A DNA stretch of 64,000 nucleotides from Kribbella sp. NBC_01245 (GTDB lineage Bacteria; Actinomycetota; Actinomycetes; Propionibacteriales; Kribbellaceae), in contig NZ_CP108487.1 of NCBI RefSeq assembly GCF_036226525.1, positions 5,456,001 to 5,520,000 of the forward strand, given 5' to 3'. The notes beneath the pieces were generated by a model that made no database searches, was not told the DNA's origin, and saw only the letters and a list, made by a program, of their open reading frames with translations. Positions 26,205 to 33,537 of the stretch are shown piece by piece (the first letter of the stretch is position 1; each line of letters begins with the position of its first letter). The position numbers and the translations under genes were made by a program.

Positions 26205-26984
26205 TCAACCTCGCCAGGGGAACCGGGCACCGCGTTTGGCCTGGAAGGCGCCAACACCCTCCGCGAGCTCACCGCTGCGGATTGTTTCCTCGTAGCGCCT
26301 AGCGGCAGCCGCGTCCGCGTCCTTGCCCGCGAGTAGCGCCGCCACCGTCTCCTTGGCCGACCGGATCGTCAGCTGGGACCGATCGGCGAGCCGGGCCGCG
26401 AACTGGTCCACCTCGGTTTCGAGATCGCCGGCCGGTACGACCTTGTCGACCAGTCCTCGCGATTCGGCCTGTGTCGCCGTCAGCAGGTCACCGCTGAACA
26501 GCAGGTACTTCGTGGTGGCCGGTCCGACCAGATCCAGCAACGGCTTGATCGCGGCCGGCGGATAGACCACGCCGACCCGAGCCGGCGTGACGCCGAACGT
26601 CGCGCCGGTCTCGGCGTACCGGAAATCACAGCTCACCGCGATCTCCAGCCCGCCCCCGATGCAATGGCCGCGCACCATCGCCAGAGTCGGTTTCGGGAAG
26701 TCCCGCAAGGCCGCCTGGGCCGCGAGATTGTGCCGCCGGAGGTCCGCCATCGGGTCGTCCGGGTCGTCGCCGGAGAGCAGCTCCGCGATATCCGCACCCG
26801 CCGAGAACGTTGGACCCGCGCCGGTGACGACTAGCAGTTTGACCCGTTCGTCCGTGGCGAGTCCGGCTAGCAGACCGGGCAGGTCGGCCCACATCGCCCG
26901 GGTGAGTGCGTTGCGCTTGTCCACCCGGTTGATCGTCAGCCAGGCCACGGCACCCCGAATGGTCACTACCAGTTCATCACTCAT
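26205..26984 (-). CDS. Enoyl-CoA hydratase/isomerase family protein
   Basis: This 259-residue crotonase-fold protein has AWLTINRVDKRNALTRAMW, the oxyanion-hole segment TFSAGADIAELLSG, the second oxyanion segment HCIGGGLEIAVSCDFRYA and TKYLLFSGDLLTATQAESRGLVD. The catalytic glutamate position around GLEIAVS and the C-terminal helices are present. It would act on a short- or medium-chain acyl-CoA; the specific substrate is unknown. ATG 26984 with GGAG seven bases ahead is preferred over the overlapping GTG three bases earlier. No pathway neighbours are seen. Confidence 0.9.
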   Translation of the reverse strand: MSDELVVTIRGAVAWLTINRVDKRNALTRAMWADLPGLLAGLATDERVKLLVVTGAGPTFSAGADIAELLSGDDPDDPMADLRRHNLAAQAALRDFPKPTLAMVRGHCIGGGLEIAVSCDFRYAETGATFGVTPARVGVVYPPAAIKPLLDLVGPATTKYLLFSGDLLTATQAESRGLVDKVVPAGDLETEVDQFAARLADRSQLTIRSAKETVAALLAGKDADAAAARRYEETIRSGELAEGVGAFQAKRGARFPWRG

Positions 26985-27096
26985 CACCGGTCTCCGCTCT
27001 CTACGCCTGGTTCGGGGCCTTGCGGCAGTGAATCAGAGCGTGGCAGGCAGCGCCGCCTGGTGGGTCACATGTACACGATCTGTTAAATCCGCGAGC

Positions 27097-27174
27097 CCGA
27101 GGTGAGGTCTCGGCCAGGGATGTGCTTCACTCTTCGAGTTCGATAACGGTTTGGTCTCGACCCCTCACGAGACC
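27097..27174 (+). promoter_or_regulatory. Structured 5' leader before the SH3-domain gene
   Basis: Stem 1 is CCGAG/CTCGG (27097-27101 with 27109-27113) with loop GTGAGGT. Stem 2 is GGTCTCG/CGAGACC (27153-27159 with 27168-27174) with loop ACCCCTCA. GGTCTCG also occurs at 27106-27112 within stem 1, so CGAGACC could pair with either copy, and GTGAGG of loop 1 is complementary to CCTCAC at 27163-27168. Such mutually exclusive pairing is typical of a regulatory RNA leader. Confidence 0.45.
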
Positions 27175-27198
27175 CTGACGGAAGGTAGGTGATTCGTT

Positions 27199-28155
27199 GT
27201 GCCCCAGGCACGCCCCAGACACGCCCGACATAAGCAGGTGTCTGCGAAACCCCTGGCAACCCGGATCGCCCGCATCGCTGTTCCAACCGGTTTGGCCCTC
27301 GCGCTGAGTGGCGGTATCGCCTTCGCGCTGACGCAGCCGGACACCCCGCAAGACCTGCCCGTCGCCGAGGCCAGCGCTCCACACAGCGCGATCGTCGTTC
27401 CCGAGCGTGGTTTCGATACCAGCCGGAACGCGGCCCGGCCGACGCTCAAACCCACCCCGACGGCCAAGCCCACGCCCAAGCCCACGCCGAAGGCGAAGCC
27501 GACGCCCACCCCGGGTCGTGCCGCCGCCACGGTGAAGCCGGCGCCGCCGAAGGCCGTCGACACCAAGTACGTCACGGTCAATCTGAACGTCCGGCTCGCG
27601 CCGCTCGAGACCGCCTCCCTGCTCACAGTCCTCGACGCCGGTACCAAGGTGTCGGTGACGGGCAAGACGGACGGCGAGTGGGCCCAGATCATCAAGGACG
27701 GCAAGGCCCTCTGGGTGAAGGCGGAGTACCTGGCCGAGAAGATGCCGCCGCCGGAGACGAACACGGGTGGTGGCATTTCGGCCGCGCCGTGCCCGTCCGG
27801 TAGCAGCGTCGAGGACGGTCTGCGCCCCGACACCATCCGCGTTCACCGCGCGGTCTGCGCGCTCTTCCCCTCGGTCAGCTCGTACGGCGGCCTGCGCTCC
27901 GGCGATGGCGGCGAGCATGGCGTCGGCCGTGCGCTGGACATCATGATCTCCGGCTCGACCGGTGATGAGATCGCCGCCTACGTGAGGTCCAACGCCAAGG
28001 CGCTTGGTGTCAGCGAGGTCATCTGGGAGCAGCGCATCTGGACCGTGGAGCGCAGTAGCGAAGGCTGGCGGCCGATGGAAGACCGTGGCGGCGCCACCGC
28101 GAACCACTACGACCACGTGCATGTGACCACGTACGGCGACTCCGGCACCAGCTAG
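27199..28155 (+). CDS. Exported SH3-domain protein with C-terminal ARB-07466-like domain
   Basis: This 318-residue protein has a basic N-terminus and a hydrophobic segment at about residues 24-45 (RIARIAVPTGLALALSGGIAFAL) acting as signal or anchor. A Lys-Pro-Thr-rich linker (about 84-118, TPKPTPKAKPTP) probably spans the cell wall. A bacterial SH3 domain follows (YVTVNLNVRLAPLETASLLTVL ... ALWVKAEYL, about 124-180) and then a C-terminal domain (CPSGSSVEDGLRPDTIRVHRAVCALFP, GVGRALDIMISG, NHYDHVHVTTYG) seen in actinobacterial cell-wall proteins. The last stretch has His/Asp residues of a D-Ala-D-Ala carboxypeptidase-like or resuscitation-associated fold. Cell-wall role is inferred. Start GTG 27199 has a GGAAGG upstream. 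Confidence 0.85.
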   Translation: MPQARPRHARHKQVSAKPLATRIARIAVPTGLALALSGGIAFALTQPDTPQDLPVAEASAPHSAIVVPERGFDTSRNAARPTLKPTPTAKPTPKPTPKAKPTPTPGRAAATVKPAPPKAVDTKYVTVNLNVRLAPLETASLLTVLDAGTKVSVTGKTDGEWAQIIKDGKALWVKAEYLAEKMPPPETNTGGGISAAPCPSGSSVEDGLRPDTIRVHRAVCALFPSVSSYGGLRSGDGGEHGVGRALDIMISGSTGDEIAAYVRSNAKALGVSEVIWEQRIWTVERSSEGWRPMEDRGGATANHYDHVHVTTYGDSGTS

Positions 28156-28177
28156 ACCCTGCTGGACCTGCTAGACC

Positions 28178-29416
28178 TCAGGCCGGCGGGATGTTGTGGT
28201 TCAGCCGGAAGAAGTTGTCGGGGTCGTAGGCCCGCTTGATCTCCCGCAGGCGCTTGTAGTTCTCGACGGTGTACGACGATGCCGTGCGGGCCGGATCCGC
28301 CAGGAAGTTCAGGAACGTCCTCCCAGTGGTGGGGAGTTCCGGGACTTCCTGGTCGATGATCAGCGAGTACTGCGCGTCTCGGTGCCCTACGGGCGTCTCG
28401 CCATCGTTCATGGCTCCACCCCAGTGGCGGATCTCTACCGTGGCGTCCAGCTTCAGGAGTACGTCGAACTCGGGTAGTTCGTCCAAGAGGTCGAGGTGCC
28501 TCGCGGCCGTTCCACCCATCTGTGCCTGGCCGAAAGCCATCTGGCCGTAACCGCCTTCGCGTACCGGCCCAGCGATCTCCCAGAGCGGGCGGAGAATCGC
28601 CTCCGCCGCGACGGCGTCACCGGCGTACATGACCTTGATGGCCATCGCGCGACTGCCATCGGGCCTGTTGGTCAGGGTGATGGCCGTGCTGAGTTCGTCC
28701 GGGATTTGCCGGCTCCAGGTCCGGTAGAACTCCAGCGTCTCCAGCGCCCGGTCGATCCCGAAGTAGGCGACACCGGCGTACACGGTCGCCACTGGGTATA
28801 GCCGGAACTCCAGCGACGTCACGACGCCGTAGTTGCCGCTGCCGCCTCGGATGGCCCAGAACAGGTCCGCGTGCTCGTGCGGGCTACAGGTCACTACGTT
28901 GCCGTCTGCCGTCACTACCTCGGCACGGATCACGCTGTCGGCTGCAAACCCGTACTTGCGGCAGAGCCAGCCGACGCCACCGCCAAGCGTGTAGCCCGTC
29001 ACTCCTACGTCCCGAGACGAACCAGCCAGTGCGGCCAGTCCGAACGGCTCAGCCGCGTCGATGACCTCACCCCAGCGTGCACCCGGTCCGACCTTCGCTA
29101 CGCGGCGCTGCGGGTCCACCAGGACAGAGGCCATACCGCCCGTCTTGAGCAGTACGCCGCCGTTGGACTCCAGTCGCGTCCCGTGCCCAGTGGCCTGTAC
29201 GGCGAACGGCAGACCGGCCTGACGCGCGATCCGTACCGCCACCTGGACGTCCTCGCGGCGGAAGGCCTCGACGACCACGGCGGGCCTCGGGTCCAGGTTC
29301 GGGTAGAGCGGGCGGCGCTGCGCGTCGTACTGCTCGTCGCCCGGCAAGTGCACAGTGGCGTCGAAACCGCCGCAGAGCAGTTCCGTCACGGACACGTCGG
29401 CGAACATCTGGGTCAT
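28178..29416 (-). CDS. FAD-binding (BBE-type) oxidoreductase
   Basis: This 412-residue protein has an N-terminal FAD-binding PCMH domain (VVVEAFRREDVQVAVRIARQAGLPFAVQATGHGTRLE, then LGGGVGWLCRKYGFAADSV and GGSGNYGVVTSLEF) and a C-terminal berberine-bridge-enzyme signature ending YDPDNFFRLNHNI. His in ATGHGT is the usual covalent FAD attachment position, and the cysteine in GWLCRKYG may provide a second link. There is no signal peptide. GGGAG six bases ahead of ATG 29416 supports the start. The family oxidises sugars, alcohols or secondary metabolites; substrate unknown. Confidence 0.9.
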   Translation of the reverse strand: MTQMFADVSVTELLCGGFDATVHLPGDEQYDAQRRPLYPNLDPRPAVVVEAFRREDVQVAVRIARQAGLPFAVQATGHGTRLESNGGVLLKTGGMASVLVDPQRRVAKVGPGARWGEVIDAAEPFGLAALAGSSRDVGVTGYTLGGGVGWLCRKYGFAADSVIRAEVVTADGNVVTCSPHEHADLFWAIRGGSGNYGVVTSLEFRLYPVATVYAGVAYFGIDRALETLEFYRTWSRQIPDELSTAITLTNRPDGSRAMAIKVMYAGDAVAAEAILRPLWEIAGPVREGGYGQMAFGQAQMGGTAARHLDLLDELPEFDVLLKLDATVEIRHWGGAMNDGETPVGHRDAQYSLIIDQEVPELPTTGRTFLNFLADPARTASSYTVENYKRLREIKRAYDPDNFFRLNHNIPPA

Positions 29417-29461
29417 CTCGAACTCCCTCTATGCGGTGCTTACACAGAGGCGTCGAGCGAG

Positions 29462-29487
29462 CCGGCCCGATTTTGACATCGGGCCGG
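29462..29487. terminator. Hairpin with flanking A/T tract between two leftward genes
   Basis: CCGGCCCGAT (29462-29471) pairs perfectly with ATCGGGCCGG (29478-29487). On the plus strand it is followed by ACTTTTTCTT, an intrinsic-terminator tail, although the genes here run leftward. It still lies just after the metallopeptidase stop (29505, minus strand) and may end that transcript by stem alone, or stop antisense transcription from the other direction. Confidence 0.6.
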
Positions 29488-29504
29488 ACTTTTTCTTGCC
29501 GGGT

Positions 29505-30860
29505 TCAGCTGACGGTGGCGCTCGAGGCGGTGTAGGTGTTGCAGAGGCCCGGGTTCTTCGAGTTGAAACCGCGCATCGACCACCAGGAGTGCCACTTCTT
29601 GTCGCCGTGGTCACGGACCGGGTTCCACTGGTCACCACGGTTGGCCATCGCCCAGCGCCACCAGTAGGCGAAGCGGCCGCTGACCGGGAAGTACGTCTTG
29701 TCGGCGCCGAGGTAGACCGCGCTGAAGCATGAGGCCTGCAGCTCGCGCCGCCGGTTCTCCTCGAGCTTGGCCGACTGGCCGCTCAGCTCGTACTGGCGAT
29801 CCCACGAGGCGCGCATGATGCCGGTCATCTGCTGCACGTGGTGCCCGTATTCGTGGGCGATGGTGAAGGCCATGTCAGCCCGCGTCCATACCGGGTCGAA
29901 CTGGCGGTAGTTGCTGATCGCCTTGGTCGCGTTGAGGTAGATGGTCTCCGACGAGCCGCAGTAGTACCCGTCACCACGTGCAGGCCCGCAGGGCGTCTCG
30001 AAGGACGTACCGGCGAACACGAGAAGCCGAGGACTCCGGTAGCGGTGTCCCGCCTTGATCATGGCCGGACGCCACGCCTTGTTCAGGCAGGGCAAGAACC
30101 GGGTGTAGTAGGCCCGGACGGCTCCGACGGACGTCGGCCGGAACGGCGGCTCAGAGCACCGGGAGGCCGGGAGTAGACCCGTGAAGTACACCCTGTTCCG
30201 AACGACGATCTGGGTGTTCGTGAGCTGCGGTGGCGTCGCCTTGGTGGTGGGAGCCTTTGTGGGGGCCTTAGTCGGCGCCTTGGTCGGCGGGGCGACTGTC
30301 GGCACGCTGGTGGGCGCGGACGTCGGGTCGCTCGTGGTGGCGCTAGTCGGCCCGGTCGGGCTCGGGTCGGTAGTAGGACCGCTTGTCGGGTCGTCTTCGC
30401 CCATACCGGCTGCGACGACACCACCTACGCCTACGAGGACAAGAGCGACTAGTGCGCACAGGCTGACGATCAGGCCGGTACGACGAGGCTTACGAGGCGG
30501 AGGCCCGCCTCCCAGGTAGAACGGGCCGCCAGGACCGGGACCACCTGAGCCGGGACCACCTGGGTACTGCGGGCCCTGGTACTGCGGGCCCTGGTGCTGT
30601 GGGCCTTGGTGCGGCGGGCCCTGCGGCGTCTGACCTTGGTACGGCGGTCCTTGTGGCGGACGGCCGGCGTACGGCGGTTGGCCAGGGTACTGCGGCCCAG
30701 GGTGCTGAGCGCCGTACGGAGGCGGCTGTTGCGGCCACTGCTGCGGGGGACCAGGTTGACCGGGGTACTGCCCGGGCGGACCGTACTGGCCAGGTGGAGG
30801 TTGTCCAGGTCCCTGGTGCGGGCCTGGACCGGACTGCGGCTCTCCCGAGTTATTCGCCAC
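29505..30860 (-). CDS. Membrane-anchored neutral zinc metallopeptidase (YpfJ-like)
   Basis: This 451-residue protein has a cytosolic Pro/Gln/Gly/Tyr-rich N-terminus (residues 1 to about 122, with repeated GPQYPGQ and GPPYQGQ units), one membrane helix (RTGLIVSLCALVALVLVGVGGVVAAGM), a Thr/Ser/Pro/Lys linker (about 155-212) and an external catalytic domain. The active site HEYGHH (an HExxH zinc motif, TIAHEYGHHVQQMTG) and later LEENRRRELQASCFSAVYLG match the neutral zinc metallopeptidase family of E. coli YpfJ and mycobacterial relatives. Start ATG 30860. Substrate unknown; the location suggests action at the outer face of the membrane. Confidence 0.9.
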   Translation of the reverse strand: MANNSGEPQSGPGPHQGPGQPPPGQYGPPGQYPGQPGPPQQWPQQPPPYGAQHPGPQYPGQPPYAGRPPQGPPYQGQTPQGPPHQGPQHQGPQYQGPQYPGGPGSGGPGPGGPFYLGGGPPPRKPRRTGLIVSLCALVALVLVGVGGVVAAGMGEDDPTSGPTTDPSPTGPTSATTSDPTSAPTSVPTVAPPTKAPTKAPTKAPTTKATPPQLTNTQIVVRNRVYFTGLLPASRCSEPPFRPTSVGAVRAYYTRFLPCLNKAWRPAMIKAGHRYRSPRLLVFAGTSFETPCGPARGDGYYCGSSETIYLNATKAISNYRQFDPVWTRADMAFTIAHEYGHHVQQMTGIMRASWDRQYELSGQSAKLEENRRRELQASCFSAVYLGADKTYFPVSGRFAYWWRWAMANRGDQWNPVRDHGDKKWHSWWSMRGFNSKNPGLCNTYTASSATVS

Positions 30861-30962
30861 CAGACGACGCTAACCGACTTCCGGGGCCAGAGCACGCGAG
30901 CGAAGCGCCTGATCTTGCCCGCCGGACAGTAATGGCCGCAGACCGGCATAGGCTCGTCCGTC

Positions 30963-31592
30963 ATGACTGAGCCCGCCTACCTGACCACAGCCCGGTCGTC
31001 GTACGACACCGTCGCGGAGACCTACGCGGAACTAATCCCACCCCTGTTCGCGAAAGACGCGACCGGCCGCGGCATGCTGGCCGCCTTCGCCGAACTCGTC
31101 CCAACCGGGCTGCCAGTCGCGGATGTCGGCTGCGGCCCGGGCCACGTCACCGCACACCTGAACTCGCTCGGACTACCGGTGTTCGGCGTAGACCTGTCGC
31201 CGAAGATGGTCGAGATCGCCCGCCAGACCTATCCCGGCCTGCGGTTCGAGGTTGGTTCGATGACCGCCTTGGAGGTCCCGGACGAGGCCCTCGGCGGCAT
31301 CGTCGCGTGGTGGTCGATCTTCCACCTCTCCCCAGACGTGCTGCCGACCCTATTCGCGCAATTCCACCGCAAACTCGCACCCGGCGGACAGCTGGTGATC
31401 GGCTTCCACGTCGGCGACGAAACGATCCGGCCAGAGCAGGCATACGGCCACCCGGTGTCGTACGAGAGCAACCGCCTGCAACCCGACCACCTCACCGACC
31501 TCCTCACCCACGCCGGCCTCCCCGTCACCGCACGCCTGATCATCAACGGCCACAAAACCCCCCAAGCAGTGCTCCTGGCCCACAAGTCCTAG
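30963..31592 (+). CDS. Class I SAM-dependent methyltransferase
   Basis: This 209-residue protein has the usual elements: SYDTVAETYAELIPP near the start, motif I VADVGCGPGHVTAHL (about residues 52-66), acidic loop VFGVDLSPKMVEIARQ, motif around SMTALEVPDEALGG, and LAPGGQLVIGFHVGD. It belongs to the Methyltransf_11/25 group. Substrate unknown. It overlaps the convergent AraC-DinB gene by 4 bp, and no operon partner is visible. Confidence 0.88.
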   Translation: MTEPAYLTTARSSYDTVAETYAELIPPLFAKDATGRGMLAAFAELVPTGLPVADVGCGPGHVTAHLNSLGLPVFGVDLSPKMVEIARQTYPGLRFEVGSMTALEVPDEALGGIVAWWSIFHLSPDVLPTLFAQFHRKLAPGGQLVIGFHVGDETIRPEQAYGHPVSYESNRLQPDHLTDLLTHAGLPVTARLIINGHKTPQAVLLAHKS

Positions 31593-32515
31593 GCCGGTTC
31601 GCCAACGAAGTGCATCGGGTCGCCGTGGCTCAGGTCGGTAATGCCGGCGTCGTACAACGCGCCGACGATGAGGGTGCGGCGATGGGCCGCGAAGGTCAGG
31701 ACGTGCGCGACCATGCCGCCATACGTGAACACCCTCGGCTCGTCGCAGGTCGTGTCCACGAAGGTCTCGTCGAACCGGCCCTGCTCGTTCAACCGCTCCA
31801 CCATCGCCAGGAACCGCGCGCCCGCCGCCGCATGCCGCGCGCGCAACTCCGCGATCGGCGTACGGACTGTCCGCCCGCATTCCGGCACCTGGAACGGCTC
31901 GTCGTCGACCGAGGCCAACCACATCTCCTGCTGCCAGACCAGCCGATCCAGCAGATAGCGGATCGACAGGTCGTCATCCACGCCTTCGACCGACAGCTCG
32001 ATCGGCCGGTCCAGCGTCGCGTCGTCGAGCCCGGCGGCCCGTTCGATCAACTCACCGGTCAGCCACACGTGGTGGGCGACCATCTTCACCAATACGTCCA
32101 TACCCTTCGCCTCCTTCGTGGCCGGCAGGCGAAGGCCCGCCGGCGGATGGAAATGAACCCCACTCGGTGCGTCCAGGAAGAACGCGCGCGTCCGGCCACC
32201 GCGCCACTCGCGCGGCGGTACGCCGTACGCCCTGGCGAATGCCCTGCTGAAGGCCTCGTGTGAGCCGTAGCCGGCCTCGATCGCCAGCGGCAGCACCCCG
32301 CAACCCTCACTCGTCAGCCGGTACGCCGCCCGCTCGAGCAACACCCGCCGTCTGATCGCGGTCGGCGACTCACCGGCCATCGCGGTGACGATCCGGTCGA
32401 AGTGGAAGCGCGACAGATGCACCCGCGCAGCCAGCTCCGCCGCATTCGTCTCCGGCCGATCCAGGGTCTCCGCCATCGCCCCCAGCAGGGCTCCCAGCAC
32501 ATCCGTCGAGGTCAT
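31589..32515 (-). CDS. AraC-type HTH fused to a DinB-like domain
   Basis: This 308-residue protein starts with an AraC DNA-binding domain (AAELAARVHLSRFHFDRIVTAMAGESPTAIRRR and LAIEAGYGSHEAFSRAFARAYGVPPREW, about residues 25-105), with the HTH at the N-terminus, unlike most AraC proteins. From about residue 135 a DinB-like helical domain follows (DVLVKMVAHHVWLTGELIERAAG, LLDRLVWQQEMWL, GGMVAHVLTFAAHRRTLIVG), with the histidines expected of a metal site. The same fusion is found in other Actinobacteria. It might regulate genes in response to a ligand bound by the DinB part; target unknown. Confidence 0.88.
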   Translation of the reverse strand: MTSTDVLGALLGAMAETLDRPETNAAELAARVHLSRFHFDRIVTAMAGESPTAIRRRVLLERAAYRLTSEGCGVLPLAIEAGYGSHEAFSRAFARAYGVPPREWRGGRTRAFFLDAPSGVHFHPPAGLRLPATKEAKGMDVLVKMVAHHVWLTGELIERAAGLDDATLDRPIELSVEGVDDDLSIRYLLDRLVWQQEMWLASVDDEPFQVPECGRTVRTPIAELRARHAAAGARFLAMVERLNEQGRFDETFVDTTCDEPRVFTYGGMVAHVLTFAAHRRTLIVGALYDAGITDLSHGDPMHFVGEPA

Positions 32516-32643
32516 GCCCCTACTGTGCCCGCCTCACAACCGCTTGCGCTTGATCGATTTTGCGGTCTTCCCAGCAAGCTGAACCGAGGCCGGGATTAGC
32601 CTGGCGGCGAACGCACTGAAGCACTGAACCAAGGAGTGGCATC

Positions 32644-33492
32644 GTGACCGAACAGACCAGCCCAGCAGCGTCCGCACCGCAGTCCGGGCTCGCCCCCGTC
32701 AACGGTCTCGAGATGTACTACGAGATCCACGGTTCAGGCGGTACGCCGCTGCTGCTCCTGCACGGTGGGTTGTTCAACATCGACCTGCAGTTCGGTGAGC
32801 TGCTGCCGAGCCTGTCGGCGAACCGCCAGGTCATCGCCGCCGACTTCCAGGGGCACGGGCGGACCAACGACATCGACCGGTCGCTGAACACGCCCGACCT
32901 GGCCTCCGACGTCGTCGGCCTGCTCAAGCACCTCGACATCCCGCAGGTGGACGTCTTCGGCTTCAGCGTCGGTGGCGCGGTCGCCCTGCATCTGGCCATC
33001 CGGAACCCCGAGCTGATCCGCAAGGCGATCATCTCCTCGGTGTCGTTCCACCCCGACGGCGATCGCACGGAGAACACAGAAGCCGTTGGCGAACTGACCG
33101 TCGACATGATCGCCGGTACGCCCATGGAGGCGGAGTACCTGGCCAAGTCCCCGCACCCGGATCGGCTGCAGGCTCTGCTCGACAAGATCGTCAGCTACGA
33201 CCGGGGCGAGGGTGGCTGGTCCGACGACGACATCCGCGGTTATCCCGCGCCGACCCTGATCACCGTCGGCGACTGCGACGCGGTCAAGCTCGAGCACGCC
33301 GTACGGTTCCTGCAGTTGCGCGGCGGCGACGTCAACGGCGACTTCGTCGGCGTACCCGCATCCCAGCTGGCCGTCTTCCCCGGCACCACGCACTTCTTCG
33401 GCCTCGCCCGCGCCAACCTCGTCACCGACGTCGTCCTCACCTTCCTGGACGCCGAACCGGCCAAGGGCTGGGGCGACACCCAAGAGAGCTAG
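32644..33492 (+). CDS. Alpha/beta hydrolase
   Basis: This 282-residue enzyme has LLLLHGGLFNI (oxyanion-hole strand), ADFQGHGRTND, nucleophile elbow GFSVGGAVA (Ser in GxSxG), LITVGDCDAVKLEHA (Asp) and FPGTTHFFGL (His), a complete Ser-Asp-His triad. GTG 32644 is preceded by AAGGAG seven bases earlier. No signal peptide is seen, so it is cytoplasmic. It might act on an ester or epoxide; no neighbour suggests the substrate. The transcript ends at the terminator at 33497-33531. Confidence 0.92.
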   Translation: MTEQTSPAASAPQSGLAPVNGLEMYYEIHGSGGTPLLLLHGGLFNIDLQFGELLPSLSANRQVIAADFQGHGRTNDIDRSLNTPDLASDVVGLLKHLDIPQVDVFGFSVGGAVALHLAIRNPELIRKAIISSVSFHPDGDRTENTEAVGELTVDMIAGTPMEAEYLAKSPHPDRLQALLDKIVSYDRGEGGWSDDDIRGYPAPTLITVGDCDAVKLEHAVRFLQLRGGDVNGDFVGVPASQLAVFPGTTHFFGLARANLVTDVVLTFLDAEPAKGWGDTQES

Positions 33493-33496
33493 CAGC

Positions 33497-33531
33497 CCGG
33501 GGCGTGTGGACCCAGCGTCCACACGCCCCGG
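33497..33531. terminator. Bidirectional hairpin terminator (15-bp perfect stem)
   Basis: CCGGGGCGTGTGGAC (33497-33511) pairs perfectly with GTCCACACGCCCCGG (33517-33531) across a 5-base loop. It separates the convergent hydrolase gene and the giant exported protein gene, and suits both. Confidence 0.9.
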
Positions 33532-33537
33532 ACATGG

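Noticed and set aside
27061..27198. ydaO-type c-di-AMP riboswitch before the SH3-domain gene
   Set aside because: The gene type fits, but I cannot find the conserved GGGGUGAAUC and CCGAACCCGACAGCU-like elements, so only a generic structured leader is reported.
30540..30830. Non-coding tandem repeat region
   Set aside because: The repeats encode the Pro/Gln/Gly/Tyr-rich N-terminus of the metallopeptidase in one continuous frame.
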